A stretch of DNA of 64,000 nucleotides from Tragulus kanchil (GCA_022376925.1 JAIOJX010000006.1:54903658-54967657), one strand, 5' to 3'. Positions 11,927 to 23,633 are shown, counted from the stretch's first letter. Translations and numbers: made by a program. Notes: generated from the letters alone by a model not told the origin.

Positions 11927-12879
11927 CCCACATACGGAACTACCAATTATAGAAAGTATGGAGGATAGAGAAACATGTTAAACTATGCCACGGGAATGCC
12001 ATTGGTAAAATCTAATCTGCCAGAAACTGCAGGACAATCTAGTTTCTAAAACAAAATTCCAAGGGACTAGGGAGGGGGTGTGGAAGAGGGATTTAAGAGA
12101 TTAAAAGAAACATTTAAGATATGTAACTGATCATGTGAATGCATGGAGCTTATGACAAATACATGAGGCAACTGACTGGATATTTGACTAAGAATTATTA
12201 ATTAGAGATAGTAACGATATTGGTGTTGGGGTTATGTTTAGTCCTTATCTTAAAAGTAAGTGAAGGACTGAGCAAAATAAGAGCACTCAAGGTAAGCAGG
12301 CTAGAAAAGAGTAATCCGGAAAGTCAAAGAACCAGGAGAAGTTGGTGTCTTGAGTTTAAAAAGAAGAAATCTTCAAGAAAGGGAGTGTTCAACACTGTTG
12401 CAACAAAAATATCCTGTTAAAATAAGTACTGAAAATAATTTTTTTTATTGTTGATTAGATCACTGGGTCTGCCTAGGCTAAAAATCAAAGCATCAGCAGG
12501 ACTTCATTTCTTTCTGGGCCTCATGCTCTCTTTCCCCATCTTCAAAGCTGGCAACAGAGCACTGAGTCCTTTTCACACAGCCATCTCTCTGACACTCCAT
12601 TCTGTTGTCCTGGTGTGTGCTGCCACACACACACATACTCACACTCACTCTTTCACTCTGTCTTACTGACCACAGCTGGGAAAGGTTCTCTGCTTTTCAG
12701 GATTCATGTGATTAGAGTGAGACCACCCAGATAATCCATAATTATTTCTTCATCTCAAAGATCTTTAACGTTAATGTTGATGTGTCCTTTCTGCCATGTA
12801 TCCAAGGGTTAGGGTATGAATATCTTAGGGGGGCTATTATTCTTCCTATCACATGGGTCAAAAATATATGAAGTGACAA

Positions 12880-15088
12880 TGTGATAATAGGTCACAAATA
12901 CATGAGGTGAGAGGATGACAATGATTATAGAGTATTCCTGAGAAGTTTCACTGGAAGGAAATGAGAGATTGCAGGGTAATTTAGGACCGGAAAAGGCTTT
13001 TGGCTTGTTTTAATGTACCATCGATACCTAAAGAACCCACTTACAGGATTTGCCCTTATTTTACCTCTCAGGACCAAAAAGGCTACCTGGCTAGCATTTG
13101 TTAAAAAGCATTTAATGAAAACTGTATTAGCTACTGCCACTTGGGACAGCAAGTAAACAGCTGGGACAAACACAAACTAAACAAAAAGATTGGGAGGAAA
13201 GATTCTTTAGGGAGTTAGGGATTTGAAAGCTCCCACATAATCTAAAGAGTTCTAGGAGGCTGGGTATGTGTTCTAAAAGACCTGAGGATTCCTTGATTCT
13301 CACCTCTGGCCAGCCTTCAGGCTTTGCTCAAGCAGAAAGTGAAGACTAAGGCAGAGGTGATAGTTACCTGGCTAAGTGTTGAAGGCATTTACTCATGCAG
13401 ACACCCCATCTACAAAGGCTGGGAAGTGGTTTGGGGTTTTTTTTTCCCTCCCCTGGTTTCATTTAAGGAAATCTCTGCAGAATCGCTAGCTAACCACTAA
13501 ACTAACGAAACACACTTTAAGTGGGCACACACAAAAAAGAATATAGGCTTTATAAAAAATTTTTTTTAATTTTGGCCTCTTGTATTGGTTTTTTATTTAT
13601 TTATTTTCATCCATGTTTATTCTTTGGCCTGTGTGGGCCTCCCATTGCAGTGGCCTCGTTGCAGAGCACCGGCTCTGGGCACGTGTGCTCCAGAGCTCTG
13701 GCTCACAACTGGACACACTGGTCCAGCCACTCCGCAGCACATGGGATCCTCCCAGACCAGGGATCAAACCGTTGCCCCTTGCATCGCAAGGTGGACTCTT
13801 TATCCACTGGACCAACAGGGAAGCCCTAGGCTTTATAAATTTTTTAAGAAGTTGAAAAGATTAGCAACATTGATAAAAGTTTAGCTACAGTGACCAAGAA
13901 AAAGACTAAAATCACTGAGATCAGGAATAAAGGTAGGGACATTATTACTGAACTTGCATAAATCAAAGAGGACACTGTGAAAACTTAGATGAAATAGAAG
14001 AATTTCCTAAAACTGCCCAAACTAACTGAGATTGTAATTTTAAGAATTTCAACCAAGTAAAAAATCTTCAAGAGGAAGTAGGACTGGAGAAAGTATGAAT
14101 ATATCTAAGTAACTACCAAGACCATACTAGTAGAGGGTGAGAAGAGGTGGCTTTGGTGGGCAAGATCCATTTTAAATTAGAAGGGAGAATATATTAAAGA
14201 ACTTGAGAATGTATCAGTATATGAATTTTTCTTGGAATGGCATGAGAGTTTCAGAGAACAGAATAAGGTTTAGGAAGGAGGTCAACATTGAAGAAGAGTT
14301 ATGGGAAGGAAACAATACTCAGTGAGAATGATAAAAAAAAAAAAGTGGATGGTTGATTAAAGACTTTTGTATCTTTTCCAGGTGTCTTGCGTATTTCCAA
14401 GAATGACAAGACTGAAAAATATATAGTCACTGTCCGAGGGATTATGGGACTGAGCAAACTGAGGTTCCATAAAGTATTATAGGCCTGAATAAAATTGACA
14501 GACTGTAATCTTATGGCAATATTCAAATGACATGTTGCTGAAAAATTTGGATTTCTTTTTTCATTTCTGCCTTTAGTTACTAAATGGTCTCAAAAATGTT
14601 TCCTGTATTGTTTCTGCTTTTTCTTATTTCACGCTGAATCAATAAAATTTCTTTACAGACCATTATTGGTCCATAATCTGGCATTTGAGTATTAGTGGTA
14701 TAATTAAGGGATCTTGGAGTAACATTAGAAAGTAGCCCTTGGGTATATGTCTCACCAAAGGGCTGGAGAAGGGAATTGGTTGCTGCAAAGATTCTTATGT
14801 CCTAAAAGACTCAGTAGTCCAATGTAACCAGACTGCCTGTGTTTGTATGTAGTATACACAGAGAAACTTAGACGAAAGGAATCCTTGAGTAGAGTAGTCC
14901 CCAAGGTTTTTGAAGAAGTGGTTGGCTATGTAAAATATTCTTAGCTCCCAGTAGAATCACAGCCTGTGGTGGCTGAGCCTTAATTAGCATTTAGTTTGGA
15001 CAAGAATAAAGTTACTGGTTTTTTTTTTTTTTCAGTTCTGCTATAACCACAGATGAGACATCAAAGTATTATTTTGGCCCTCTTATCT
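12880..15088. other. ZNF215 intron 1, unduplicated part
   Basis: Apart from the CHR-type SINE at 13557-13826, I recognise nothing here. Confidence 0.5.
13557..13826 (-). mobile_element. CHR-type SINE with TSD
   Basis: Reverse SINE: GTGTGGGCCTCCCATTGC, CCAGAGCTCTGGCTCAC, ending CAACAGGGAAGCCC. It is flanked by TAGGCTTTATAAA at 13544-13556 and 13827-13839, a 13-bp perfect target-site duplication. All ORFs over it are SINE translations. Confidence 0.86.
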
Positions 15089-15090
15089 CT

Positions 15091-15340
15091 GATCCAGTAG
15101 TTCTCCAGTCCTGGTAGAATATCAGAATCACTTTTAGAGCTTTTTAAAACTGTAAGATCTGGGACTTCCCTGATAGTCCAATGGTTTAGACTCCTCTCTT
15201 ATACTGCAGGGAGTGTATTTCTGATCCCTGGTCAGGAAACTAGGATCCCACATGCTGCATGGCACACTCAAAAAGTAAAATAATAATAAATAATTAAAAA
15301 GTAAAAATTTGGGCCCCACCCCTGGAGATTCTGGTTGCTG
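15091..15340 (+). mobile_element. MER5A-like hAT MITE, split by SINE
   Basis: GTAGTTCTCCAGTCCTGG, TATCAGAATCACTTTTAG and GGCCCCACCCCTGGAGATTC match the MER5A-type consensus. The SINE at 15161-15300 has jumped into it. A copy is at 16172-16420. Confidence 0.6.
15161..15300 (+). mobile_element. Short CHR-type SINE inside a hAT MITE (copy 1)
   Basis: GGGACTTCCCTGATAGTCC head and A-rich AATAATAAATAATT tail. It splits an older MER5A-like element, whose left part ends GAGCTTTTTAAAACTG and right part begins GGGCCCCACCCCTGGAG. Second copy at about 16240-16379, with one base lost in the head. Confidence 0.72.
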
Positions 15341-15456
15341 GAGGAATTTGACATTTTTTTGAAATTTCTGAAGTAGCATGATGAAGCTACTATAATTAGT
15401 AGAAGTTTCCCCAGGGAAAAGTTTGCCTCCCTAATGTTTTCCTTCATCTTCTTCAG

Positions 15457-15545
15457 GTATAAGCTGTAAGGATTCTGTCCTGCATCAGAATGGGAGCTTT
15501 AAGAAAGAGCAAATGGAAGCTGAGTCGATAAAAGGCAAATTCTGG
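15457..15545 (+). CDS. ZNF215: ZNF215 exon 2, SCAN-KRAB linker (copy 1)
   Basis: An 89-nt exon between a TTCTTCAG acceptor and a GTAAAT donor. It takes phase 1 from the SCAN exon (G completed by GT) and leaves phase 0, which is what the KRAB exon needs. It encodes residues 134-163, including GISCKDSVLHQNGSFKKEQM. This is the variable linker between SCAN and KRAB, with no domain of its own. Human ZNF215 has a similar short linker with a CKDSAL motif at this place. The phase agreement on both sides is the main support. The exon lies inside tandem pair 15089-17203, so a second copy follows at 16536. Confidence 0.8.
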
Positions 15546-16003
15546 GTAAATTAGGATTCCAGTCTTTATGGAAATGTTCTGTCTTTTCTTTTAGGTCTCT
15601 GAACTTTTGGCAAGCATAAGGGCATGACTATTATTCTCCTACAGGACATTGGACCCATTTTTAGTCGATGATACACTTCATCTTAAATCTATACTCCCAA
15701 GACCGTAGATCATAATTAAAGCTGTAGACACAGGGTCTACCCATGGAATGTTTAGAAATTCAAAATGAAGGGAGCCAAGAGCAGAATCCGGAGCAATGTC
15801 AATTAACAGGAAAGTGCAGAAGAAACTTTAGAGGATACTGAAATGGGAGAGGAAACTGGCGTAATATAATGTCACTTTGAAAGCAAAGGATGAACATATT
15901 TCAAAGAGAAATTCTTTAAAACTTTAGAAAAGTACAGCTGAGTAATGTTTATTCTCAGCATTGTAGAGATAGAAGCATGCATGGGAATAGAAGCCAGATT
16001 GTT

Positions 16004-16095
16004 GTCTACTGCCATACCACCCTGAACATGCCCAATCTTATCTGATCTCAAGCTAAGTAGGGTTGGGCCTGGATGGGAGAAGCCTGGTTGTTGAG
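16004..16095 (+). pseudogene. 5S rRNA pseudogene (copy 1)
   Basis: Starts GTCTACTGCCATACCACCC and continues with CTGAACATGCCCAATC, CTGATCTCAAGCTAAG, GGTTGGGCCTGG and ATGGGAGAAGCCTGG. This follows the vertebrate 5S rRNA from its first base, but with a deletion of about a dozen bases after GGGCCTGG and many CG-to-TG or CA changes. The 3' end is lost. Retroposed 5S pseudogenes are common in mammals. It is not expected to be functional. Confidence 0.9.
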
Positions 16096-16535
16096 GGTTA
16101 AGGAAAGGAAAAGTGAGGAGGTAAAAACTTGATGGCTCTGAGGTGGAGGCTCAGTATGATTGAAGGTACCTGATCCAGTAGTTCTCCAGTCCTGGTAGAA
16201 TATCAGAATCACTTTTAGAGCTTTTAAAACTGTAAGATCTGGGACTTCCTGATAGTCCAATGGTTTAGACTCCTCTCTTATACTGCAGGGAGTGTATTTC
16301 TGATCCCTGGTCAGGAAACTAGGATCCCACATGCTGCATGGCACACTCAAAAAGTAAAATAATAATAAATAATTAAAAAGTAAAAATTTGGGCCCCACCC
16401 CTGGAGATTCTGGTTGCTGGAGGAATTTGACATTTTTTTGAAATTTCTGAAGTAGCATGATGAAGCTACTATAATTAGTAGAAGTTTCCCCAGGGAAAAG
16501 TTTGCCTCCCTAATGTTTTCCTTCATCTTCTTCAG

Positions 16536-16624
16536 GTATAAGCTGTAAGGATTCTGTCCTGCATCAGAATGGAAGCTTTAAGAAAGAGCAAATGGAAGCT
16601 GAGTCGATAAAAGGCAAATTCTGG
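16536..16624 (+). pseudogene. ZNF215: Duplicate of ZNF215 exon 2 (tandem copy)
   Basis: Second copy of the 89-nt linker exon, with intact splice sites and one synonymous G-to-A change in a Gly codon. Splicing both copies in series would break the frame, because each takes phase 1 and leaves phase 0. Only one copy can belong to a working transcript. It most likely exists only in the assembly (see findings). Confidence 0.8.
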
Positions 16625-17083
16625 GTAAATTAGGATTCCAGTCTTTATGGAAATGTTCTGTCTTTTCTTTTTAGGTCTCTGAACTTTTGGCAAGCATAAG
16701 GGCATGACTATTATTCTCCTACAGGACATTGGACCCATTTTTAGTCGATGATACACTTCATCTTAAATCTATACTCCCAAGACCGTAGATCATAATTAAA
16801 GCTGTAGACACAGGGTCTACCCATGGAATGTTTAGAAATTCAAAATGAAGGGAGCCAAGAGCAGAATCCGGAGCAATGTCAATTAACAGGAAAGTGCAGA
16901 AGAAACTTTAGAGGATACTGAAATGGGAGAGGAAACTGGCGTAATATAATGTCACTTTGAAAGCAAAGGATGAACATATTTCAAAGAGAAATTCTTTAAA
17001 ACTTTAGAAAAGTACAGCTGAGTAATGTTTATTCTCAGCATTGTAGAGATAGAAGCATGCATGGGAATAGAAGCCAGATTGTT

Positions 17084-17175
17084 GTCTACTGCCATACCAC
17101 CCTGAACATGCCCAATCTTATCTGATCTCAAGCTAAGTAGGGTTGGGCCTGGATGGGAGAAGCCTGGTTGTTGAG
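17084..17175 (+). pseudogene. 5S rRNA pseudogene (copy 2)
   Basis: Identical to the 5S-derived stretch 1080 bp upstream. It is there because it lies inside tandem pair 15089-17203, not because of a second retroposition. Confidence 0.88.
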
Positions 17176-17337
17176 GGTTAAGGAAAGGAAAAGTGAGGAG
17201 GTAGGCAAAACACATGTAGACAAGCTATTCACAAAGACTGGCTCTGAGGTGGAGGCTCAGTATGATTGAAGGTACCTAGAAGGACAAGGTTGAGAGTGCT
17301 GAATGGAGAAGTGCAGCCACTGGTGGGATGGGGGCCC

Positions 17338-17625
17338 TCATTATAAGTATTTATGCAGTGCCTCGCATTTCTAAGGGCTGGGAATATGCTAATAAACAAA
17401 GCAAAATTTTTGTTTGCCTGTCTTTGTGGAGATTACATTCAAGTAGAAAAATACAAGCAAGTAAGATAATTGCAGATGGTAATAACTACTACAGAGAAAA
17501 TAAACATAACTCAGTAGAGACTGATTAGGAGGAGGGCTACTTTATTGGTAATCAGAAAAAGCCTCTCTAACAGAGTGACACTGGGACCTGAAGGATGAGG
17601 CTTAGCAGGTTGCATTTCCCAATTA
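17338..17625 (+). mobile_element. L2-like LINE 3' fragment (copy 1)
   Basis: TATTTATGCAGTGCCTCG, GGGCTGGGAATATGCTAAT, GGAGATTACATTCAAGTAG and GGGACCTGAAGGATGAGG follow the order of the L2/MIR3 consensus. Repeated at about 18423-18711. Confidence 0.55.
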
Positions 17626-18012
17626 GAGATATTGACTCTTCTGCTAGCAAAGCCTACATCTTGATTACAAATTTCTCTCACATCTATCTTAAACTCTTCC
17701 TGTTCTGAACTCTCTTTGTGTACTCTATAGTAATTTTTTCTTCCACAGTTATTCCACCTGTTTTTTTCTCTTCAATTAAAATGTAAACTAATCTATAGTT
17801 AGGATGGCCTTTCATTTTCCTTCTGCAGCCCTCACAGAGTACCAAGTTGATCGACCCCTCATGTAACTTGATTTTTACCACTTAGAACTCCCAACACTGT
17901 CCTATATCAATAATTTTTGTATATTCTACCCTATGCTTTCCAAATTCATTTCTTGTCTAGTAATATTGATGTTTTTAGAGACCTTTGATTATAAAGGAAC
18001 TTCATTTTTTAG

Positions 18013-18165
<153 letters not shown>

Positions 18166-19098
18166 TAATCTAACCTTTAGTTATCTCTTCACTGTGCGTG
18201 CATGCTCAGATGCTTCAGTCATGTCCAGGTCTTTGTGATCCTATGGACTGTAGCCCACCAGACTCCTGGGAGCCTGGATGGGGTTTTGATAAAAATAAGT
18301 ATGTAGACAAGCTATTCACAAAGACTGGCTCTGAGGTGGAGGCTCAGTATGATTGAAGGTACCTAGAAGGACAAGGTTGAGAGTGCTGAATGGAGAAGTG
18401 CAGCCACTGGTGGGATGGGGCCCTCATTATAAGTATTTATGCAGTGCCTCGCATTTCTAAGGGCTGGGAATATGCTAATAAACAAAGCAAAATTTTTGTT
18501 TGCCTGTCTTTGTGGAGATTACATTCAAGTAGAAAAATACAAGCAAGTAAGATAATTGCAGATGGTAATAACTACTACAGAGAAAATAAACATAACTCAG
18601 TAGAGACTGATTAGGAGGAGGGCTACTTTATTGGTAATCAGAAAAAGCCTCTCTAACAGAGTGACACTGGGACCTGAAGGATGAGGCTTAGCAGGTTGCA
18701 TTTCCCAATTAGAGATATTGACTCTTCTGCTAGCAAAGCCTACATCTTGATTACAAATTTCTCTCACATCTATCTTAAACTCTTCCTGTTCTGAACTCTC
18801 TTTGTGTACTCTATAGTAATTTTTTCTTCCACAGTTATTCCACCTGTTTTTTTCTCTTCAATTAAAATGTAAACTAATCTATAGTTAGGATGGCCTTTCA
18901 TTTTCCTTCTGCAGCCCTCACAGAGTACCAAGTTGATCGACCCCTCATGTAACTTGATTTTTACCACTTAGAACTCCCAACACTGTCCTATATCAATAAT
19001 TTTTGTATATTCTACCCTATGCTTTCCAAATTCATTTCTTGTCTAGTAATATTGATGTTTTTAGAGACCTTTGATTATAAAGGAACTTCATTTTTTAG

Positions 19099-19251
<153 letters not shown>

Positions 19252-19280
19252 TAATCTAACCTTTAGTTATCTCTTCACTG

Positions 19281-19516
19281 TGCGTGCATGCTCAGATGCT
19301 TCAGTCATGTCCAGGTCTTTGTGATCCTATGGACTGTAGCCCACCAGACTCCTCTGTCCATGGGGATTCTCCAGGCAAGAATACTGGAGTGAGGGCCATG
19401 GTAATGCCCTTCTCTAGGGGATCTTCCTGACCCAGGGATCGAACCTGTGTCTTGTCTCTTATGTCTCCTGCATTGGCAGGTGAGTTCTTTACCACTTAGC
19501 ACCACCTGGGAAGCCC
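19281..19516 (-). mobile_element. Bov-tA SINE
   Basis: Reverse Bov-tA: GCTTCAGTCATGTCCAGG, CTCCTCTGTCCATGGGG, AAGAATACTGGAGTGAGG, ending CACCTGGGAAGCCC. Its first 73 bp also sit at 18195-18267, where the first tandem copy is cut off inside the SINE. Confidence 0.86.
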
Positions 19517-19783
19517 AGTAGTCTTTTCATCTTTTGTTAAAAACTATAGGACTGCTGAAGTGGTTGAAGGCATTTGAGTTTGGGTTTAGATTCCCAGTAA
19601 CTTTTGGGCACAATAGCGGATTTTCTTGCTATATGTGACTGAAAGTCCTTTCTGATGTGGAGCTAGAAATTCACAGGTCCATTGGCCTCATCTTTTAGTA
19701 GCTCTTAGACTGCTATATTGGGATAGAATTCTCTTCCCTATAAAATGTCTGAAATGTCTTTGTTTCCCTTTCCCCATGCATAG

Positions 19784-19879
19784 AGCATCTACTTTCCAAA
19801 CCAGTTGAGACCTCCAAGGTGGAGAGTAAGAAAAAAAGTTGGATAATGGAGCAAGAAATCTCAAGAACAGCTGTTTTGG
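19784..19879 (+). CDS. ZNF215: ZNF215 exon 4, post-KRAB linker
   Basis: A 96-nt exon between a CATGCATAG acceptor and a GTAAGA donor. It enters in phase 1 and leaves in phase 1. It encodes EHLLSKPVETSKVESKKKSW and IMEQEISRTAVLG, residues 208-239. The LLSKP...W.ME.EI pattern is the usual KRAB B/b-like or linker exon that follows a KRAB A-box in this family. It lies in unduplicated sequence, 552 nt after the second KRAB copy. Phase agreement with the KRAB exon and the finger exon supports it. Confidence 0.85.
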
Positions 19880-20084
19880 GTAAGAACCAAGCAGATCTGA
19901 GGCATTTGTAAGAAGCTTCTGTTCATGAAATACACAGATAATGTGTGACCCAGCATTTGAGTTGATAGTCAGGAGATGACAACCAGCAAACTTCGAAAAA
20001 AGAAAGTTACTGTTTTTCATTCACAGATTTTTTTTTTCTTATGTGAACAGGTAAAACAGTGCGTGTGGGTTAGGAACACAGACT

Positions 20085-20155
20085 CCTTTTATTTTATTGA
20101 TGTATAGTTGATTTACAATGTTGTGTAAATTTACAATATATATTCTTTTTCATGT
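20085..20155 (-). mobile_element. Small L1 3' fragment
   Basis: TTTTATTTTATTGATGTATA followed by GTTGATTTACAATGTTGTG is the reverse of an artiodactyl L1 tail. Confidence 0.6.
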
Positions 20156-20298
20156 TCTTTTTGATACAAGAGACTCCGTATCAAAATTATATCTGTTAAG
20201 GATTTTGTAAGATGACCAGATAGACAATAAAAATACGAAAAAAAAAATGAGTAACTTTTCTGAACATTAGAACTAAGTGTCTCAAAAATAACAAAATA

Positions 20299-20540
20299 GG
20301 GGCTTCTGTGGTGGTCCAGGAGGTAAAGAGCCCACCTTGCAGTGCAAGGGGGCACCAGTTCGACCCCTGGCCCAGAAGGATCTCACATGCCGTGGAGTGG
20401 CTGGACTGGTGTGTCCAATTACAAGCCAGCGCTGCCAACAAGAGAAGCCACTGCAGTGGGAGGCCCACACAGGTCAAAGAACAAAGATGGGTGAAAATAA
20501 ATAAATAAAAAACCAATAAAAGAGGCCAAACTTTAAAAGA
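20299..20540 (+). mobile_element. CHR-type SINE
   Basis: Forward element: GGCTTCTGTGGTGGTCC head, TTCGACCCCTGGCCCAG box B region, GGAGGCCCACACAGG, and a tail with AAATAAATAAAAAACC. The ORFs on both strands here are SINE translations. Confidence 0.83.
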
Positions 20541-21262
20541 AAGTACTTGAAAGTGAGTTTTAACATAGGAGTAAAGAAGTTACATGAAAAATGAGTTGTA
20601 CAAATGTAAGGAGAAGATAGATTTACTTATGAAAATACAACTAGGAACTTTGCTGTTCAGAAATACTGCTAGAATGATTATGGTTTTCATCATATGTTAC
20701 TTCTAGCAAATTATCCTAAAACTCAGTGACTTAAAACAGTTATATTAGTAATTCTCACAATTTTGTGAATTGATTTAGGAATTCTTACTTTCCACGTCAT
20801 GTTGGCTGAGGATGCAGTGTTTTGGGAACTTGACTATGACGGAATGGCCAGGATGACTTGTCACATAGCTGGAGGTTGATGCTGTCACTGGGAACTTTTC
20901 TCATCCTCTGGACTAGAACACCTAAACCTGGCCTCTCCTGGGACAAGGGCTTCTCACAGCACAGCAGCTAGACTCTTAGAGGGAACATCCTGAGAGGAAT
21001 TCCAAACTGTTGGTCTTGTAAAGGCTAGGCCCAGAAGTAGCCTAGTATCGCTTCTGCCACATTCTGTTGGTAAAGCAGAGACAGGATTAGCCCAGATTCC
21101 TAGAGAAGAAAAAAAACACTCCAGTTCTTTATGAGGAGCATATCAGAGAATGTGCCATAATTTTGACCTGCTATCATCTGTCCTCTGACCACAAATTAAC
21201 TTCATTTTCCTCCTTGTTAAATACATATTCTTTCTCCTAAGATGTCATCACATTATGGCATC

Positions 21263-21512
21263 AAGGTTGAAGTCCTAAAAAACAGTGGGACTGGGGTGAC
21301 AGGGACAGGCTGAGGCCTGAGGTGGGCAGCGAATGCCTACCCGAGTTGGCCTGAGCAGGGCCAGAGGAAGACCCCCGCCAAGCGCTAGCCTGCTTCACAG
21401 CTCAGGGGGCCATGTTGTGGCCATGAGGTAGCTGGGCAGCCAGCCGGCAGGGAGCAGAGCCTGCAATTCCAGCTGAGGCCTGCCCTGGGCCCTAAAAAAA
21501 AGGTTGAAGTCC
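21263..21512 (+). mobile_element. GC-rich retroposed insert with 13-bp TSD
   Basis: A 224-bp stretch (21276-21499) far richer in G+C than its surroundings. It ends in an A-run and is bracketed by perfect copies of AAGGTTGAAGTCC at 21263-21275 and 21500-21512. Those are the hallmarks of LINE-machinery retroposition of an RNA. I cannot name the source transcript: there is no tRNA-like head, no open frame of note and no AATAAA before the tail. A 5'-truncated mRNA 3' end or a small RNA are both possible. It sits in the intron before the ZNF215 finger exon. Confidence 0.75.
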
Positions 21513-23633
21513 AGGAACTCATTTTCTGAGTTGAGTCCAGGTCTGGAAGAAATTCTTTCTCTGAAAATCTGTGAGTTCAAGTTGTCTGCTCCCACACATC
21601 CAATGTACACTGGTGAGGTAGAGATAGGAAAACTACAATCAGTGTTTCCAGTATATTCCTAGGCTCCACCCTAGGAGATTCTACTTTCTAGCGTGGGTAT
21701 TGTAGAGACAAATGATGAGTTCTCCTAGAAATTAGACTAAGGGAGGCTGAATTGATATATACTTGACAAAGTTGGATGTATCTTGGGAGCTACTTTCAGG
21801 TAAAAGTCATTTCATAAAACAGTAGTATCTAAGGACAAATTGGATATGAAAGATAAAGAACAATGATTATTCAAGTTTTCTTCGTAAACTCCATTATAAA
21901 TATAACAAGATCAGTGACTCAGAGAACAAAAATGAGGTTGTCAAGCAAGGGAAGTTTTTGCCATGTGGAAGGTGATAGTCTCTCACTTATTAAGTTTTGG
22001 AAGACAGTAGGGATAGGCAAGTGGAGGTGTCATAGAGACTGTGTGAAACTGCAAAGTTGAAGATCTTGCTTGGCTACTGATAAAGAAAGCATGGGAGATA
22101 AAATTGTTAGACATATCTGAAGTTATACAGAAAAAAAGAGAGGAAGTCGGTTAAATTTAATTTTTAAAAAATGCTATGATATATAGAGTACTGCATATAT
22201 TTATACAGAAGATAAATGAAAAAGGAATTTGAAAAGGGAAGTGGAACTTTATCAAAAGAAATAGAGAAACTGAGAGGTGAAAAGAGAAAAACCCAACCTG
22301 ATTCAGAACAGGTAAAGTTTTGAGTTCTGGGAAATGCATAGAAAAATGTCTGAGCACTTCTAGAATCATGAGTGATTTTGAGCCCAGGATAAGGATAGTT
22401 TCCCTGCTGTCAAGTATTACAGCCTGCCTCTGTTAAATATAGGGACTAATTGCTGCTGTAAGGAAAATAAGGGCACTATGATTACAACTTTGCTTTTAGT
22501 TGGTTAATATATAGGGCCTATAAATTTAGACATGCTTTTGAAGAAATGATTAAATTTTGGGTTTTAATATACTTAAAAGGTTGAAGTCCAGGAACTCATT
22601 TTCTGAGTTGAGTCCAGGTCTGGAAGAAATTCTTTCTCTGAAAATCTGTGAGTTCAAGTTGTCTGCTCCCACACATCCAATGTACACTGGTGAGGTAGAG
22701 ATAGGAAAACTACAATCAGTGTTTCCAGTATATTCCTAGGCTCCACCCTAGGAGATTCTACTTTCTAGCGTGGGTATTGTAGAGACAAATGATGAGTTCT
22801 CCTAGAAATTAGACTAAGGGAGGCTGAATTGATATATACTTGACAAAGTTGGATGTATCTTGGGAGCTACTTTCAGGTAAAAGTCATTTCATAAAACAGT
22901 AGTATCTAAGGACAAATTGGATATGAAAGATAAAGAACAATGATTATTCAAGTTTTCTTCGTAAACTCCATTATAAATATAACAAGATCAGTGACTCAGA
23001 GAACAAAAATGAGGTTGTCAAGCAAGGGAAGTTTTTGCCATGTGGAAGGTGATAGTCTCTCACTTATTAAGTTTTGGAAGACAGTAGGGATAGGCAAGTG
23101 GAGGTGTCATAGAGACTGTGTGAAACTGCAAAGTTGAAGATCTTGCTTGGCTACTGATAAAGAAAGCATGGGAGATAAAATTGTTAGACATATCTGAAGT
23201 TATACAGAAAAAAAGAGAGGAAGTCGGTTAAATTTAATTTTTAAAAAATGCTATGATATATAGAGTACTGCATATATTTATACAGAAGATAAATGAAAAA
23301 GGAATTTGAAAAGGGAAGTGGAACTTTATCAAAAGAAATAGAGAAACTGAGAGGTGAAAAGAGAAAAACCCAACCTGATTCAGAACAGGTAAAGTTTTGA
23401 GTTCTGGGAAATGCATAGAAAAATGTCTGAGCACTTCTAGAATCATGAGTGATTTTGAGCCCAGGATAAGGATAGTTTCCCTGCTGTCAAGTATTACAGC
23501 CTGCCTCTGTTAAATATAGGGACTAATTGCTGCTGTAAGGAAAATAAGGGCACTATGATTACAACTTTGCTTTTAGTTGGTTAATATATAGGGCCTATAA
23601 ATTTAGACATGCTTTTGAAGAAATGATTAAATT
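21498..23633 (+). repeat. Tandem near-identical pair 7
   Basis: Copy A 21498-22556, copy B 22575-23633, offset 1077, 18 bp of filler. Copy A begins exactly at the A-tail of the GC-rich retroposed insert. Confidence 0.95.

Larger units (their letters stand above)
10603..12879 (+). repeat. Tandem near-identical pair 4
   Basis: Copy A 10603-11735, copy B 11747-12879, offset 1144, 11 bp of filler. Confidence 0.95.
15089..17203 (+). repeat. Tandem near-identical pair 5
   Basis: Copy A 15089-16123, copy B 16170-17203, offset 1079-1081. Includes ZNF215 exon 2 and the 5S pseudogene. After copy A, 16135-16170 resembles 17240-17276, as if copy A continued beyond a short deletion. Confidence 0.95.
19880..21262. 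other. ZNF215 intron 4, unduplicated part
   Basis: Holds a small L1 tail, a CHR-type SINE and, at about 20700-21100, a stretch that resembles an old interspersed repeat (CTAAAACTCAGTGACTTAAA, TTCTGCCACATTCTGTTGG) that I cannot name. No coding evidence. Confidence 0.5.

Noticed and set aside
13521..13884. Several overlapping ORFs of about 90-102 residues
   Set aside because: All are translations of a CHR-type SINE. The same peptide patterns recur at 20196-20516, 29038-29324, 30198-30650, 32738-33115 and 60688-60999.
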